Shown in pieces: positions 24,274 to 31,808 of a stretch of 40,170 bases of DNA. Source of the stretch: an uncultured Lachnoclostridium sp. (lineage in GTDB: Bacteria > Bacillota > Clostridia > Lachnospirales > Lachnospiraceae). How positions within the stretch are numbered: position 1 is the stretch's first letter; each line of letters begins with the position of its first letter. Made by a program: the position numbers and the translations under genes. Location of the stretch: positions 1 through 40,170 of the forward strand of contig CAMMSL010000021.1 in NCBI GenBank assembly GCA_946499505.1. The letters are read 5' to 3'. The notes under the pieces were generated by a model. It did not search any database. It was not told where the DNA came from and saw nothing but the letters and a program-made list of their open reading frames with translations.

Positions 24274-25633
24274 AGATATCGTAACAAGGCAGAGAAAATA
24301 TTTTTACACCGGTGCCACACTTCCGGTCAATACCCGTCTTGCGGCACTTCAGAAACTTTATAATGCCATCTCCGGACATGAGACAGAGATCCACGACGCT
24401 CTGAAAAAAGATCTTGGGAAAAGCGGATTTGAAAGTTATATGTGCGAAACCGGCCTGGTGCTGGAAGAAATCAGCTATATGCTGAAGCATACGAAACGTT
24501 TTGCAGGAGAAAAAACAGTCCGGACACCGCTTGCGCAGTTCCATTCCCGGAGTTATAAGAAGCCGTCGCCGTATGGTGTAACATTGATCATGAGTCCATG
24601 GAATTATCCGTTCATGCTGACGCTCTCCCCTCTTGTGGACGCTCTGGCGGCGGGAAATACAGCTGTAGTAAAGCCCAGCGCCTATTCTCCGCACACCAGC
24701 GAAGTGATCCAGCATATCCTTACCGAGTGCTTTGAACCACAGTATGTGGCTGTTGTAACCGGCGGACGGGCGGAAAACACGTGCCTCCTTCATGAACACT
24801 TTGACTATATCTTCTTCACCGGGAGCCAGGCTGTTGGAAAAGAGGTTATGCGAAACGCGGCAGAATATCTTACTCCCATAACGCTCGAACTGGGCGGAAA
24901 GAGCCCGTGCATCGTAGACCAGACGGCCGATATCAAACTTGCGGCAAGAAGGATTGTCTTCGGGAAATATCTGAACTGCGGACAGACCTGTGTTGCACCG
25001 GACTATGTTTACTGCCACCGGTCTATAAAAGACAAGCTGATAAAAGAAGTAAAGAAACAAATCCAGAAACAGTACGGCAAACAGCCGCTTCAAAATCCAA
25101 ATTATGGGAAGATCATTAATGAAAAGCATTTTGACCGGATCATGGGTCTGATCGATGAAAAGAAAGTTGTACACGGCGGAAATTCCGACCGTGGAACACT
25201 CCGCATTGGACCTACAGTTATGGATCACGTAACATTTTCCGATGCGGTCATGCAGGAAGAAATTTTCGGGCCTGTTATGCCGATCCTGGTGTATGACAAT
25301 CTGGATGAAGTGATCCGCCGCATCAATATCATGCCACATCCTCTGGCACTTTACTTCTTTACATCCGACAAGGCCGCTGCAAAAAAGGTGACTTCACGCT
25401 GCGGGTTCGGAGGAGGCTGCATAAACGATACCATTATCCATCTGGCCACTACGGAAATGGGATTTGGCGGATTCGGTGAAAGCGGAATGGGCGCATATCA
25501 CGGAAAGACCGGGTTCGATACGTTCTCACATTATAAGAGCATTGTAGATAAGAAAACATGGATCGATCTTCCGATGAGGTATCAGCCATATCGGAAACGC
25601 TATGAAAAAATGGTGAGATTTTTCCTGAAATAA
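24254..25633 (+). CDS. NAD(P)-dependent aldehyde dehydrogenase (class 3 / fatty-aldehyde type)
   Basis: The 459-residue protein oxidises aldehydes to acids. SPWNYPF near residue 113, FTGSQAVGK near 195, LELGGKSP with the general-base Glu near 215, and NCGQTCVAPDY with the catalytic Cys near 250 mark the family. The short length and lack of an N-terminal extension fit class 3 enzymes. The ATG at 24254 is preferred: AAAAGGAG lies nine bases upstream, while the ATG at 24248 is too close to it. It overlaps the alcohol dehydrogenase gene by 20 bases, indicating coupled expression. A 400-codon frame on the opposite strand here is a shadow. Confidence 0.92.
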   Translation: MTEQEIKDIVTRQRKYFYTGATLPVNTRLAALQKLYNAISGHETEIHDALKKDLGKSGFESYMCETGLVLEEISYMLKHTKRFAGEKTVRTPLAQFHSRSYKKPSPYGVTLIMSPWNYPFMLTLSPLVDALAAGNTAVVKPSAYSPHTSEVIQHILTECFEPQYVAVVTGGRAENTCLLHEHFDYIFFTGSQAVGKEVMRNAAEYLTPITLELGGKSPCIVDQTADIKLAARRIVFGKYLNCGQTCVAPDYVYCHRSIKDKLIKEVKKQIQKQYGKQPLQNPNYGKIINEKHFDRIMGLIDEKKVVHGGNSDRGTLRIGPTVMDHVTFSDAVMQEEIFGPVMPILVYDNLDEVIRRINIMPHPLALYFFTSDKAAAKKVTSRCGFGGGCINDTIIHLATTEMGFGGFGESGMGAYHGKTGFDTFSHYKSIVDKKTWIDLPMRYQPYRKRYEKMVRFFLK

Positions 25634-25641
25634 TAAAACAT

Positions 25642-25685
25642 TAAAAGAGCGCTGTAAGGCGATAGGCTGAACAGCGCTTTTATCT
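25642..25685. terminator. Bidirectional rho-independent terminator
   Basis: AGCGCTGT (25648-25655) pairs with ACAGCGCT (25671-25678); the stem is flanked by A-rich sequence on the left and TTTTATCTT on the right. It can end both the aldehyde dehydrogenase transcript and the convergent DUF1810 gene. Confidence 0.85.
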
Positions 25686-26122
25686 TATTCAGACTCATAG
25701 TTTTCTTCCTGTTTCAGGATTTTTAACGTTTTATCATCCCGATTTCCCTTATAATATTTCTCAATCACCTGCGTAAATACTCCGCCTTCTCCTTCAGCTG
25801 CCTCGAACAGCGTCATACAGGAAAGCAGTTTCAGATGATCGGGACTTCCGAATACCTGATAAGGATCATCTGTATCCAATTTAAGCAGAGCTTCACTGAT
25901 TGTTCTAAGGTTAGCGCCTAGGTATGGATCATTTAGAAAATCTTTTGCTTCCGCCATACTCTGTATCGCATAATAGGCTGAAGTACTGCTGAAGCCAAGA
26001 CCATGGATCTGCGGAAATATATACCACATCCAATGGCTTCGTTTGCGGCCGCTCTGGATTTCCGACAAAGCTGTATCAAAATCTCTTTTCTGAGCCTCTG
26101 TAAACCGCTGTAATCCATTCAT
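25685..26122 (-). CDS. DUF1810 family protein
   Basis: The 145-residue soluble protein matches the DUF1810 family: an opening like LQRFTEAQKRDFDTALSEI, the tryptophan-rich SHWMWYIFPQIHGLG near residue 30, and DPYQVFGSPDHLKLLSCMTLF near 92. The biochemical role of the family is not established to my knowledge. AGGAGAGG precedes the ATG. The 62 bases to the upstream hypothetical gene contain no clear promoter. Confidence 0.85.
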   Translation of the reverse strand: MNGLQRFTEAQKRDFDTALSEIQSGRKRSHWMWYIFPQIHGLGFSSTSAYYAIQSMAEAKDFLNDPYLGANLRTISEALLKLDTDDPYQVFGSPDHLKLLSCMTLFEAAEGEGGVFTQVIEKYYKGNRDDKTLKILKQEENYESE

Positions 26123-26184
26123 TTCTATCCTCTCCTAGCAATTCCATAATTTTATGTACCTGTCCCCAACTATTTATTCTGTGT

Positions 26185-26457
26185 CTATAGACCATTGTTA
26201 TAAATATCATTAAGTACAGCCTGGGCCTGTTCCATCTCTTTCTTCTGTATGATCGCATCCCGGTCACTTAGGATCGCCAGCATTTCATCTACCAGATCTT
26301 CAATCTTGGGATTGGTGACCCGGTACAGATATCCCAGCATCCTGGTTGCGGTGTAGTCCGTATTCATATTTTTATATGCAATCTCTGCGCAGAATTCTTT
26401 GGGGTATCCCTTACTCAGCAGAAGTCTGTACAGTTCATCTGTTCTCTCTGATGCCAT
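26185..26457 (-). CDS. Small conserved-looking hypothetical protein
   Basis: The 90-residue, mainly helical, soluble product is not one I recognise. It is likely a real gene: AGGTG lies upstream of the ATG, it begins five bases after the DUF1653 gene, and its composition (charged, few rare residues) is protein-like. Residues 60-85 are rich in Glu, Lys and Gln and may form a helix. Co-transcription with the DUF1653 gene is likely. Confidence 0.6.
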   Translation of the reverse strand: MASERTDELYRLLLSKGYPKEFCAEIAYKNMNTDYTATRMLGYLYRVTNPKIEDLVDEMLAILSDRDAIIQKKEMEQAQAVLNDIYNNGL

Positions 26458-26462
26458 AAGAT

Positions 26463-26918
26463 TTACACCTGCACTTTCTCAAACCGGTACTGCTGCTTGA
26501 TATCCGGGTATTTTTCTCTGTCAACTTCACTCATAAACATGGCGTATGGTCTGGCGCACACTTTAAAAGGTGAATACAGCGCCTGATAGATGACCAGTTT
26601 TTCACCAGTTTCCGTGTGCTGCGCGAAAGCGAGTACCTTATACAGATATTCCGATGTCTCAGCGGAAACCCATTCTCTCTTGAAATGTTGTACGATATCA
26701 CCGACACATATGTCTCTCTCTATTTCCGATTCTTCTGCAGGCGGTTCCGGCTCCGTATCAAGCTCGACATACTCGTCTTTGTCCAGCGAGACCGGTACTC
26801 CGGATTTTCCCTCGACATGCACGCCGCCATACCATGTGCCTGTGACCTCAAAGATATCTCCGATATCATAATCACTGTTAAATTCATCATTTTTCTTTAT
26901 AATTCTGATCCTTGACAT
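26463..26918 (-). CDS. DUF1653-domain protein with an extra N-terminal domain
   Basis: The C-terminal half (about 68-150) matches DUF1653: [34 protein letters not shown] and [12 protein letters not shown]. The N-terminal 60 residues form a small beta-rich domain ([27 protein letters not shown]) of the kind seen in SH3-like folds. Function is unknown; no membrane segment or signal is present. AGGAGG precedes the ATG. Confidence 0.75.
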   Translation of the reverse strand: MSRIRIIKKNDEFNSDYDIGDIFEVTGTWYGGVHVEGKSGVPVSLDKDEYVELDTEPEPPAEESEIERDICVGDIVQHFKREWVSAETSEYLYKVLAFAQHTETGEKLVIYQALYSPFKVCARPYAMFMSEVDREKYPDIKQQYRFEKVQV

Positions 26919-26933
26919 ATTTTTCCTCCTTAG

Positions 26934-27508
26934 TTATTCCAGAGCCTGCCGGTAGTAATCATTTTCAATGATCAGCTGTCCCAGCTTCAATCGGCTGCTT
27001 ACAATGTATTTTATATTCTCAACATATACATTCATCTCTTCTTTGCTTATCTTGACGTTATCCGCGGGGACAAATGTCTCGGTATAGCGGCTGTATATTC
27101 CTTTTTCTGTCAGCCAGGAATTGGAGAAAAAGATCACGATCGAGTCAGCTGCAGACAGCACGTCTGTCCCGGCCATCATTCTGGAGTCATATTCAAGGCC
27201 GAGAAGATTGGACAGTGTCGGAAGTATATCCACCTGACTGCACGGCTTGTCCCATTCAACTGATTTGCCAGTGTAAACGGCAGATATGTCCCCTGTTCTC
27301 CGGTTTCAGTCATGCTGACAGGAAATCCGGCTTTCGGATACAGCCCTGTAAGGTTTTGAAATTCACCGCCTGAAGTACTTGTAAAATGCAGTGTAGAGTA
27401 AAAATTGTTAAATACAAAACCTTCATGGGACAGTTTATACAACGTAGGCGTCAGCTCGGGATCTATCATATAACCGCTGAAGCCTTCTGCTGTGATAAAG
27501 ATAACATT
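26934..27508 (-). pseudogene. Remnant of an LTA-synthase-like (alkaline-phosphatase superfamily) gene
   Basis: Two pieces of a membrane phosphoglycerol-transferase/sulfatase-type protein survive in different frames. The first (27508 down to about 27262) reads NVIFITAEGF, then the nucleophile region HFTSTSGGEFQNLTGLYP, and breaks after LANQL. The second (about 27262 to 26934) resumes at DKPCSQVDILPTLSNLLGLE in the next frame and runs to the normal-looking C-terminus. The middle of the catalytic domain and all membrane helices are missing, and TGA at 27511-27509 closes the frame upstream. This points to an internal deletion plus 5' loss. It cannot make a working enzyme. Confidence 0.85.
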
Positions 27509-27531
27509 TCATCTTTCGTCATCTCGAATCT

Positions 27532-28260
27532 TTATTTCATCAATCGGATCATTCCCAGTACCAGCAAATGCGCCGGGTAAAACCAGTAAAAGAACCATTT
27601 GGAAAATGTCTTTCCGTGTTCCGTCCGTTTTCCGTTATACAGACACACGATAACGACTCCGGCAGCCAGGATGCCGGCAGCAGACATCAGAGCATATACG
27701 AATCCGAGTAATATTCCCGGAAGATCAGGACCTGGGCTGAAATTCATCAGCGCAAAGAGACCTGCACCGATCAGATATGCATTTCTGATACGTTGTTTAT
27801 CTCCTCCGGCACGTGCAAACAGTACTGTAAACAGCGGAGCTACAAGTGCCCAGTCGGAAAATAATGACAGGACAAACAATCCGGCAATAACAAAAATCTG
27901 CAGAAGATCATTTTTTATATGATCCATGGCAAGCAAAATACAAAAGCACAGAAACAGAGTGAAGATCATATTAAAACCACAGAATGATATAATTTTCTCC
28001 CCTGTATACACTTCTGAAAACGCAAGGCAGAAAGGGATCTCAGATATCAGTGCAAAGACAGCCAGCCGCCGGGCATACTTTTTCTTTGAACGGGTATAAT
28101 GGTATCCCTCTACCAGAAAATAGCACATGACCGGTGCGGTAAAATATCCGATATCAACAAGCACCGTAAAAAGCAGTGTTCCCGGATCCAGAAAAATATT
28201 GGCTATATGATTCAGGAGCATGGTGAACATAGCAATGTATTTGATCACATCACGATTCAT
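27532..28260 (-). CDS. TraX-family membrane protein
   Basis: The 242-residue protein is predominantly transmembrane (about seven or eight helices). It opens with the TraX signature MNRDVIKYIAMFTMLLNHI and has FLVEGYHYTRSKKKYARRLAVFALISEIPF near residue 50. TraX in F plasmids N-acetylates pilin; chromosomal homologues in Firmicutes are probably acyltransferases on other targets. AAAGGAG lies nine bases before the ATG at 28260; a longer form from 28302 is less likely. No conjugation genes are nearby. Confidence 0.85.
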   Translation of the reverse strand: MNRDVIKYIAMFTMLLNHIANIFLDPGTLLFTVLVDIGYFTAPVMCYFLVEGYHYTRSKKKYARRLAVFALISEIPFCLAFSEVYTGEKIISFCGFNMIFTLFLCFCILLAMDHIKNDLLQIFVIAGLFVLSLFSDWALVAPLFTVLFARAGGDKQRIRNAYLIGAGLFALMNFSPGPDLPGILLGFVYALMSAAGILAAGVVIVCLYNGKRTEHGKTFSKWFFYWFYPAHLLVLGMIRLMK

Positions 28261-28326
28261 GTATCTTATCTCCTTTGGTGACTTCCCTGATCTTGGGTGC
28301 ATTTGAACAGGACTAGTATATCACTT

Positions 28327-29541
28327 CTATCTGTCATTCTTCAACCGTCTTAATCTCTTCCCTGCTGTTAAATACACAACTCCTGCCAGAGGCATCGTCA
28401 CCAACAGTACCGGATAGAACAGACGGATGTCCAATCCACCGTACAGTGCTCCCCCGATCATCGGACCAAGAGTCATCCCCAGATCTAATCCGATATAATA
28501 CGTACTGTTTGCAAGTCCTCTCTTTTCTTTGCCTGCCAGCAGCATTGCCGTAGACTGACACACTGAGCTCATGATGCCGTATCCGCCGGCCAGAAAGACA
28601 GATGCCAGCATCATCATAATATTATTCCGCATTCCGGCAAGAAGAAGAATAGCGAGTAGCTCACATATGCAGCTCGAAAGCAGAAACACGCGAAACGGCA
28701 GTTTATCGAACAGATTGCGCAGCGTCAGTCTCAGCACGATCAGGACAATAGCATAAGTTGGAAAAAACATACTTACTGTAACAGGCAGATTCTGGACTTC
28801 CGCATATGTCACGAGAAAGGACTGTGTCGCACAGTACGGAATCGCGAAGAGCATAATGATGAATGCAATTGGAAGTACTTTTACGTCTACGAGCTGCAGC
28901 TGCGGCTTGCCGGTATTCTCTTTCACAGGCTCTGCATTCTTTACAAGCTCTCTATTCCCGGGATTCTCTGTCTGCACGGGATCGCCCTTATCTTTTACAA
29001 ACTGTATGACGATAATGATCGCGATTGAAAAGAAGAGAGCGATGCAGAAAGCGGCCCGATATCCGAACCGCTGATACACACTGACGCCGATCGCCGGAGC
29101 CACTGCCATCCCCAATGCATTCATGGTCCCATAAACTCCCATGCCGGAGCCGATTTTCTCTTTCGGCAGCATATTCGACATCCATGTAGCCATACATACC
29201 GAGCAGCAGGCAAAGCCGACGCCGTTGATTATCCTTGCAGCCACCACTACTGCTTCATTTGGCGCCAGGATATATCCGATACATGCCAATGACATGAATA
29301 TTGCTCCGATAAGGGACACTCTGTATTTGCTGAGCCTGTCCGCCAGATTTCCGGCCAGAGGCCTGCAGAGCAATGAGCACAGATTCATCAGACCGCCCAC
29401 AAAACCCATCACTGCGGCGGATGCCCCGATACTTTCTGTAAAGCCTGTGATCAGCGGTGTCACAAGCATCGGGCTTGACATATAAAAAAATGTAGCCGTG
29501 AGTACGAGTATGATATCTTTTGAGTACATATTTCGTTTCAT
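28327..29541 (-). CDS. Major facilitator superfamily transporter
   Basis: The 404-residue protein has about twelve membrane helices with a longer charged loop in the middle (about 190-215). The loop between helices 2 and 3 reads GNLADRLSKYRVSLIG, matching the MFS motif A (G-x-L-a-D-r-x-G-r/k-r). It resembles drug- or metabolite-efflux members, but no substrate can be read from it. AGGATGATG precedes the start. It is probably monocistronic; no clear terminator follows. Confidence 0.88.
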   Translation of the reverse strand: MKRNMYSKDIILVLTATFFYMSSPMLVTPLITGFTESIGASAAVMGFVGGLMNLCSLLCRPLAGNLADRLSKYRVSLIGAIFMSLACIGYILAPNEAVVVAARIINGVGFACCSVCMATWMSNMLPKEKIGSGMGVYGTMNALGMAVAPAIGVSVYQRFGYRAAFCIALFFSIAIIIVIQFVKDKGDPVQTENPGNRELVKNAEPVKENTGKPQLQLVDVKVLPIAFIIMLFAIPYCATQSFLVTYAEVQNLPVTVSMFFPTYAIVLIVLRLTLRNLFDKLPFRVFLLSSCICELLAILLLAGMRNNIMMMLASVFLAGGYGIMSSVCQSTAMLLAGKEKRGLANSTYYIGLDLGMTLGPMIGGALYGGLDIRLFYPVLLVTMPLAGVVYLTAGKRLRRLKNDR

Positions 29542-29608
29542 TAATCATCATCCTGTCCGTTATTTGATCCTGTATTAATATACGCTCAAAGTGCCGGAAA
29601 CGACACCA

Positions 29609-29637
29609 TAGACACAGGACACTGTCTGTTTTATAAT
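29609..29637 (+). promoter_or_regulatory. Promoter for the FliB-like gene
   Basis: TAGACA, 17 bases, TATAAT on the plus strand, 52 bases before the start. It is divergent from the MFS gene. Confidence 0.65.
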
Positions 29638-29689
29638 ATCCATTATACACACAATAAAGCAGATTAACACGAAAAAGGGGATTACATAT

Positions 29690-30880
29690 ATGCAGTACAC
29701 AGCACCACATTACTATAAAGAATTTCATTGTATAGGCGGAGACTGTCCGGACACCTGTTGTGCCGGATGGCAGATCCAGATCGATCCGACTTCACTGAAA
29801 AAGTATAAGAGAATAAAAGGAGCACTCGGCAATCGTCTAAAAAACGAGATCAACTGGAAAGAGTCCTGCTTCCGGCAATACAGCGGCCGCTGTGCCTTCC
29901 TGAACGATGAAAATCTCTGCGACCTGTATCTGGATGGAGGAGGTGAGAAAGCATTCTGCCGCACCTGCCGCACATATCCGCGCCACATTGAAGAGTTTGA
30001 GGGGCTGCGAGAGATTTCTCTCTCCCTCTCCTGTCCTGTCGCCGCAGAGCTTATGCTGAGCCGTCAGGAACCTGTCCGTTTTCTCCACGCGGAAAACCCG
30101 GACAGAGAAGAATCCTATGATGAATTCGATTTTTTTCTGTTCACAAAGCTGATGGATACAAGGAGCCTTATCTTCAGGATCCTGCAGGACAGAGACCGTC
30201 CGATCAAGCTGCGAGTTTCCATTATTCTGGCTCTTGCTCATGATCTGCAGGAACGGATTGACAGGAATGCACTGTATGACATTGACAATCTGCTGGATAG
30301 ATATTCATCTGAAAATATCTGGAGTTGGTTTGAAAACCGTCTTCTGCAATTGGATCAGGCAGGCAGCCGGAATGAGAAAAGGAGAAAGACTATGCGGAGT
30401 CTTTTCTCCCTATTTGATCATCTGGAAGTCCTCCGTGAGGACTGGACGCCATATCTGAACAATGCCCGCAAAATACTGGAAAACGCCCCGGTTTCTGTTG
30501 GAAAAACGGAGCGCTGTTTTCATAAGCTGTTTTCAGATACTGCTGCAGAACAGCTTCTTGTCTACTTTGTGTTTACATATTTCTGCGGCGCAGTATATAA
30601 CGGAAATGCTTACGGCAAGATAAAATTCTCTGCGGCCAGTATGATACTGATCCGGGAGCTTGTTAGAGCTGAATGCCTGGCATCCGAAAATATGGAAACG
30701 GCTGCTGCAGAAGGAACCGCATCCGATGCTGATGAATCAGTCTATATCAGCCGGATCATCAAGACTGCATGCCGTTACGCCCGGGAGATAGAACATTCAG
30801 ACTTCAACAAGATCACAATGGAACATCTTCTTGACAATGAGAATATCTTTGGACTTGAAGAATTTTTCTCACTTCTTTAA
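29690..30880 (+). CDS. FliB-like (flagellin lysine-N-methylase family) protein
   Basis: The 396-residue protein has the family's N-terminal cysteine motif: C14, C19, C23 and C24 in FHCIGGDCPDTCCAGWQ. More conserved cysteines follow in GRCAFLNDENLCDLY and FCRTCRTYPR, likely ligands of an iron-sulfur or zinc centre. In Salmonella, FliB methylates flagellin lysines. There are no flagellar genes here, and many gut Clostridia carry such genes without flagella, so the target is unknown. AAAAGGGG lies before the ATG. It converges on the SpoU gene with 20 bases between and no clear terminator. Confidence 0.85.
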   Translation: MQYTAPHYYKEFHCIGGDCPDTCCAGWQIQIDPTSLKKYKRIKGALGNRLKNEINWKESCFRQYSGRCAFLNDENLCDLYLDGGGEKAFCRTCRTYPRHIEEFEGLREISLSLSCPVAAELMLSRQEPVRFLHAENPDREESYDEFDFFLFTKLMDTRSLIFRILQDRDRPIKLRVSIILALAHDLQERIDRNALYDIDNLLDRYSSENIWSWFENRLLQLDQAGSRNEKRRKTMRSLFSLFDHLEVLREDWTPYLNNARKILENAPVSVGKTERCFHKLFSDTAAEQLLVYFVFTYFCGAVYNGNAYGKIKFSAASMILIRELVRAECLASENMETAAAEGTASDADESVYISRIIKTACRYAREIEHSDFNKITMEHLLDNENIFGLEEFFSLL

Positions 30881-30900
30881 GATACTGCAGCACCCGGATG

Positions 30901-31731
30901 TCAGCGTCTGCCGAGCTGCCAGAATGCGACCGCACTTGCAGCCGCAACATTCAGCGAGTCTACTCCGTGGTACATAGGGATCTTTACTGTATAATCGCAC
31001 ATATTAATGGTTTCAGGCGAAAGCCCGTCTCCTTCAGTTCCTAATATGACTGCAAGTTTTTTCTCTGCGCAGACGTCCGGATGATCGATACTGACGGAAT
31101 GGTCACTTAATGCCATAGCGGCTGTACTGAATCCCTGTTCATGCAGAAAAGTAAATCCTGCTCCCGGCCATGCACCCGCATCTTCCTGACATATGAAAGT
31201 CCACGGAATCTGAAATACTGTTCCCATACTCACCCGGATTGCCCGGCGGTAAAGAGGGTTGCTGCAGCCCGGAGTCAGCAGTACTGCATCCATATTGAGG
31301 GCTGCGGCAGAACGTATGATCGCGCCTACATTAGTCGGGTTCATAATATTTTCAAGGACTGCGATTCTTAATGCACCCTTGCAGATTTTCTCAGCTGACG
31401 GAAGCGGTTTCCTGTGCATCGCACAAAGCATGCCGCGGGTCAGTTTAAATCCGGTAAGCTGTGTCAGCACATCAGACTCTGCAGTATACACCGGGATATC
31501 CCGGCACCGCTGTATGATCTTTCTGCCTTCCCCATCAACGTGTCTTTTCTCCGTAAGTATGGAGATCGGTTCATATCCCGCATCCAGCGCCCGTTCGACC
31601 ACTTTCGGACTTTCTGCGATAAAGATACCGTCCTCCGGCCGGTCTCTGTTTAGAAGCTGTGCTTCTGTACGCCTGACGTATATATCAAGTTCAGCAGCCG
31701 TAAAATCTGTAATTTCAATAATATTATTCAT
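30901..31731 (-). CDS. SpoU/TrmH-family RNA 2'-O-ribose methyltransferase
   Basis: The 276-residue SPOUT enzyme transfers methyl from S-adenosylmethionine to a ribose 2'-OH in rRNA or tRNA. All three motifs are present: motif 1 NIMNPTNVGAIIRSAAALN near residue 125, motif 2 AVILGTEGDGLS near 225, and motif 3 IPMYHGVDSLNVAAASAV near 250. An N-terminal substrate-binding domain precedes them. The start is uncertain: ATG at 31731 or GTG at 31743, neither with its own ribosome site; the site GGAAAGG instead fits a 13-codon frame that overlaps this start. It is probably the last gene of the riboswitch-led operon. Confidence 0.88.
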   Translation of the reverse strand: MNNIIEITDFTAAELDIYVRRTEAQLLNRDRPEDGIFIAESPKVVERALDAGYEPISILTEKRHVDGEGRKIIQRCRDIPVYTAESDVLTQLTGFKLTRGMLCAMHRKPLPSAEKICKGALRIAVLENIMNPTNVGAIIRSAAALNMDAVLLTPGCSNPLYRRAIRVSMGTVFQIPWTFICQEDAGAWPGAGFTFLHEQGFSTAAMALSDHSVSIDHPDVCAEKKLAVILGTEGDGLSPETINMCDYTVKIPMYHGVDSLNVAAASAVAFWQLGRR

Positions 31732-31765
31732 TTTTGTGGTCACATTCGTTTTTTGTATCTTTCAT
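31724..31765 (-). CDS. Possible 13-codon leader peptide overlapping the SpoU gene start
   Basis: ATG at 31765 is preceded by AAAGGAAAGG and opens a frame reading MKDTKNECDHKNE, whose stop (31726-31724) overlaps the methyltransferase ATG at 31731. The overlap would allow re-initiation. Such a short frame may be chance; the good ribosome site is the only positive sign. Confidence 0.25.
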   Translation of the reverse strand: MKDTKNECDHKNE

Positions 31766-31808
31766 CTTGCCTTTCCTTTCTTTCCCAGCTATATTTCAGG
31801 CATTGATT

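Noticed and set aside
24137-25339. 400-codon open frame antisense to the alcohol and aldehyde dehydrogenase genes
   Set aside because: It lies wholly opposite two well-supported enzymes, has no ribosome-binding site, and its His/Cys/Phe-rich composition is typical of a shadow frame.
26150-26175. GGGGACAGGTACA-like string resembling repeats linked to some transposons
   Set aside because: Only a single short match with no partner repeat, open frame or flanking duplication.
27532-28260. TraX-like gene as evidence of a conjugative element
   Set aside because: No relaxase, pilus, type IV secretion or integrase genes are near; chromosomal TraX-family proteins are common in Firmicutes.
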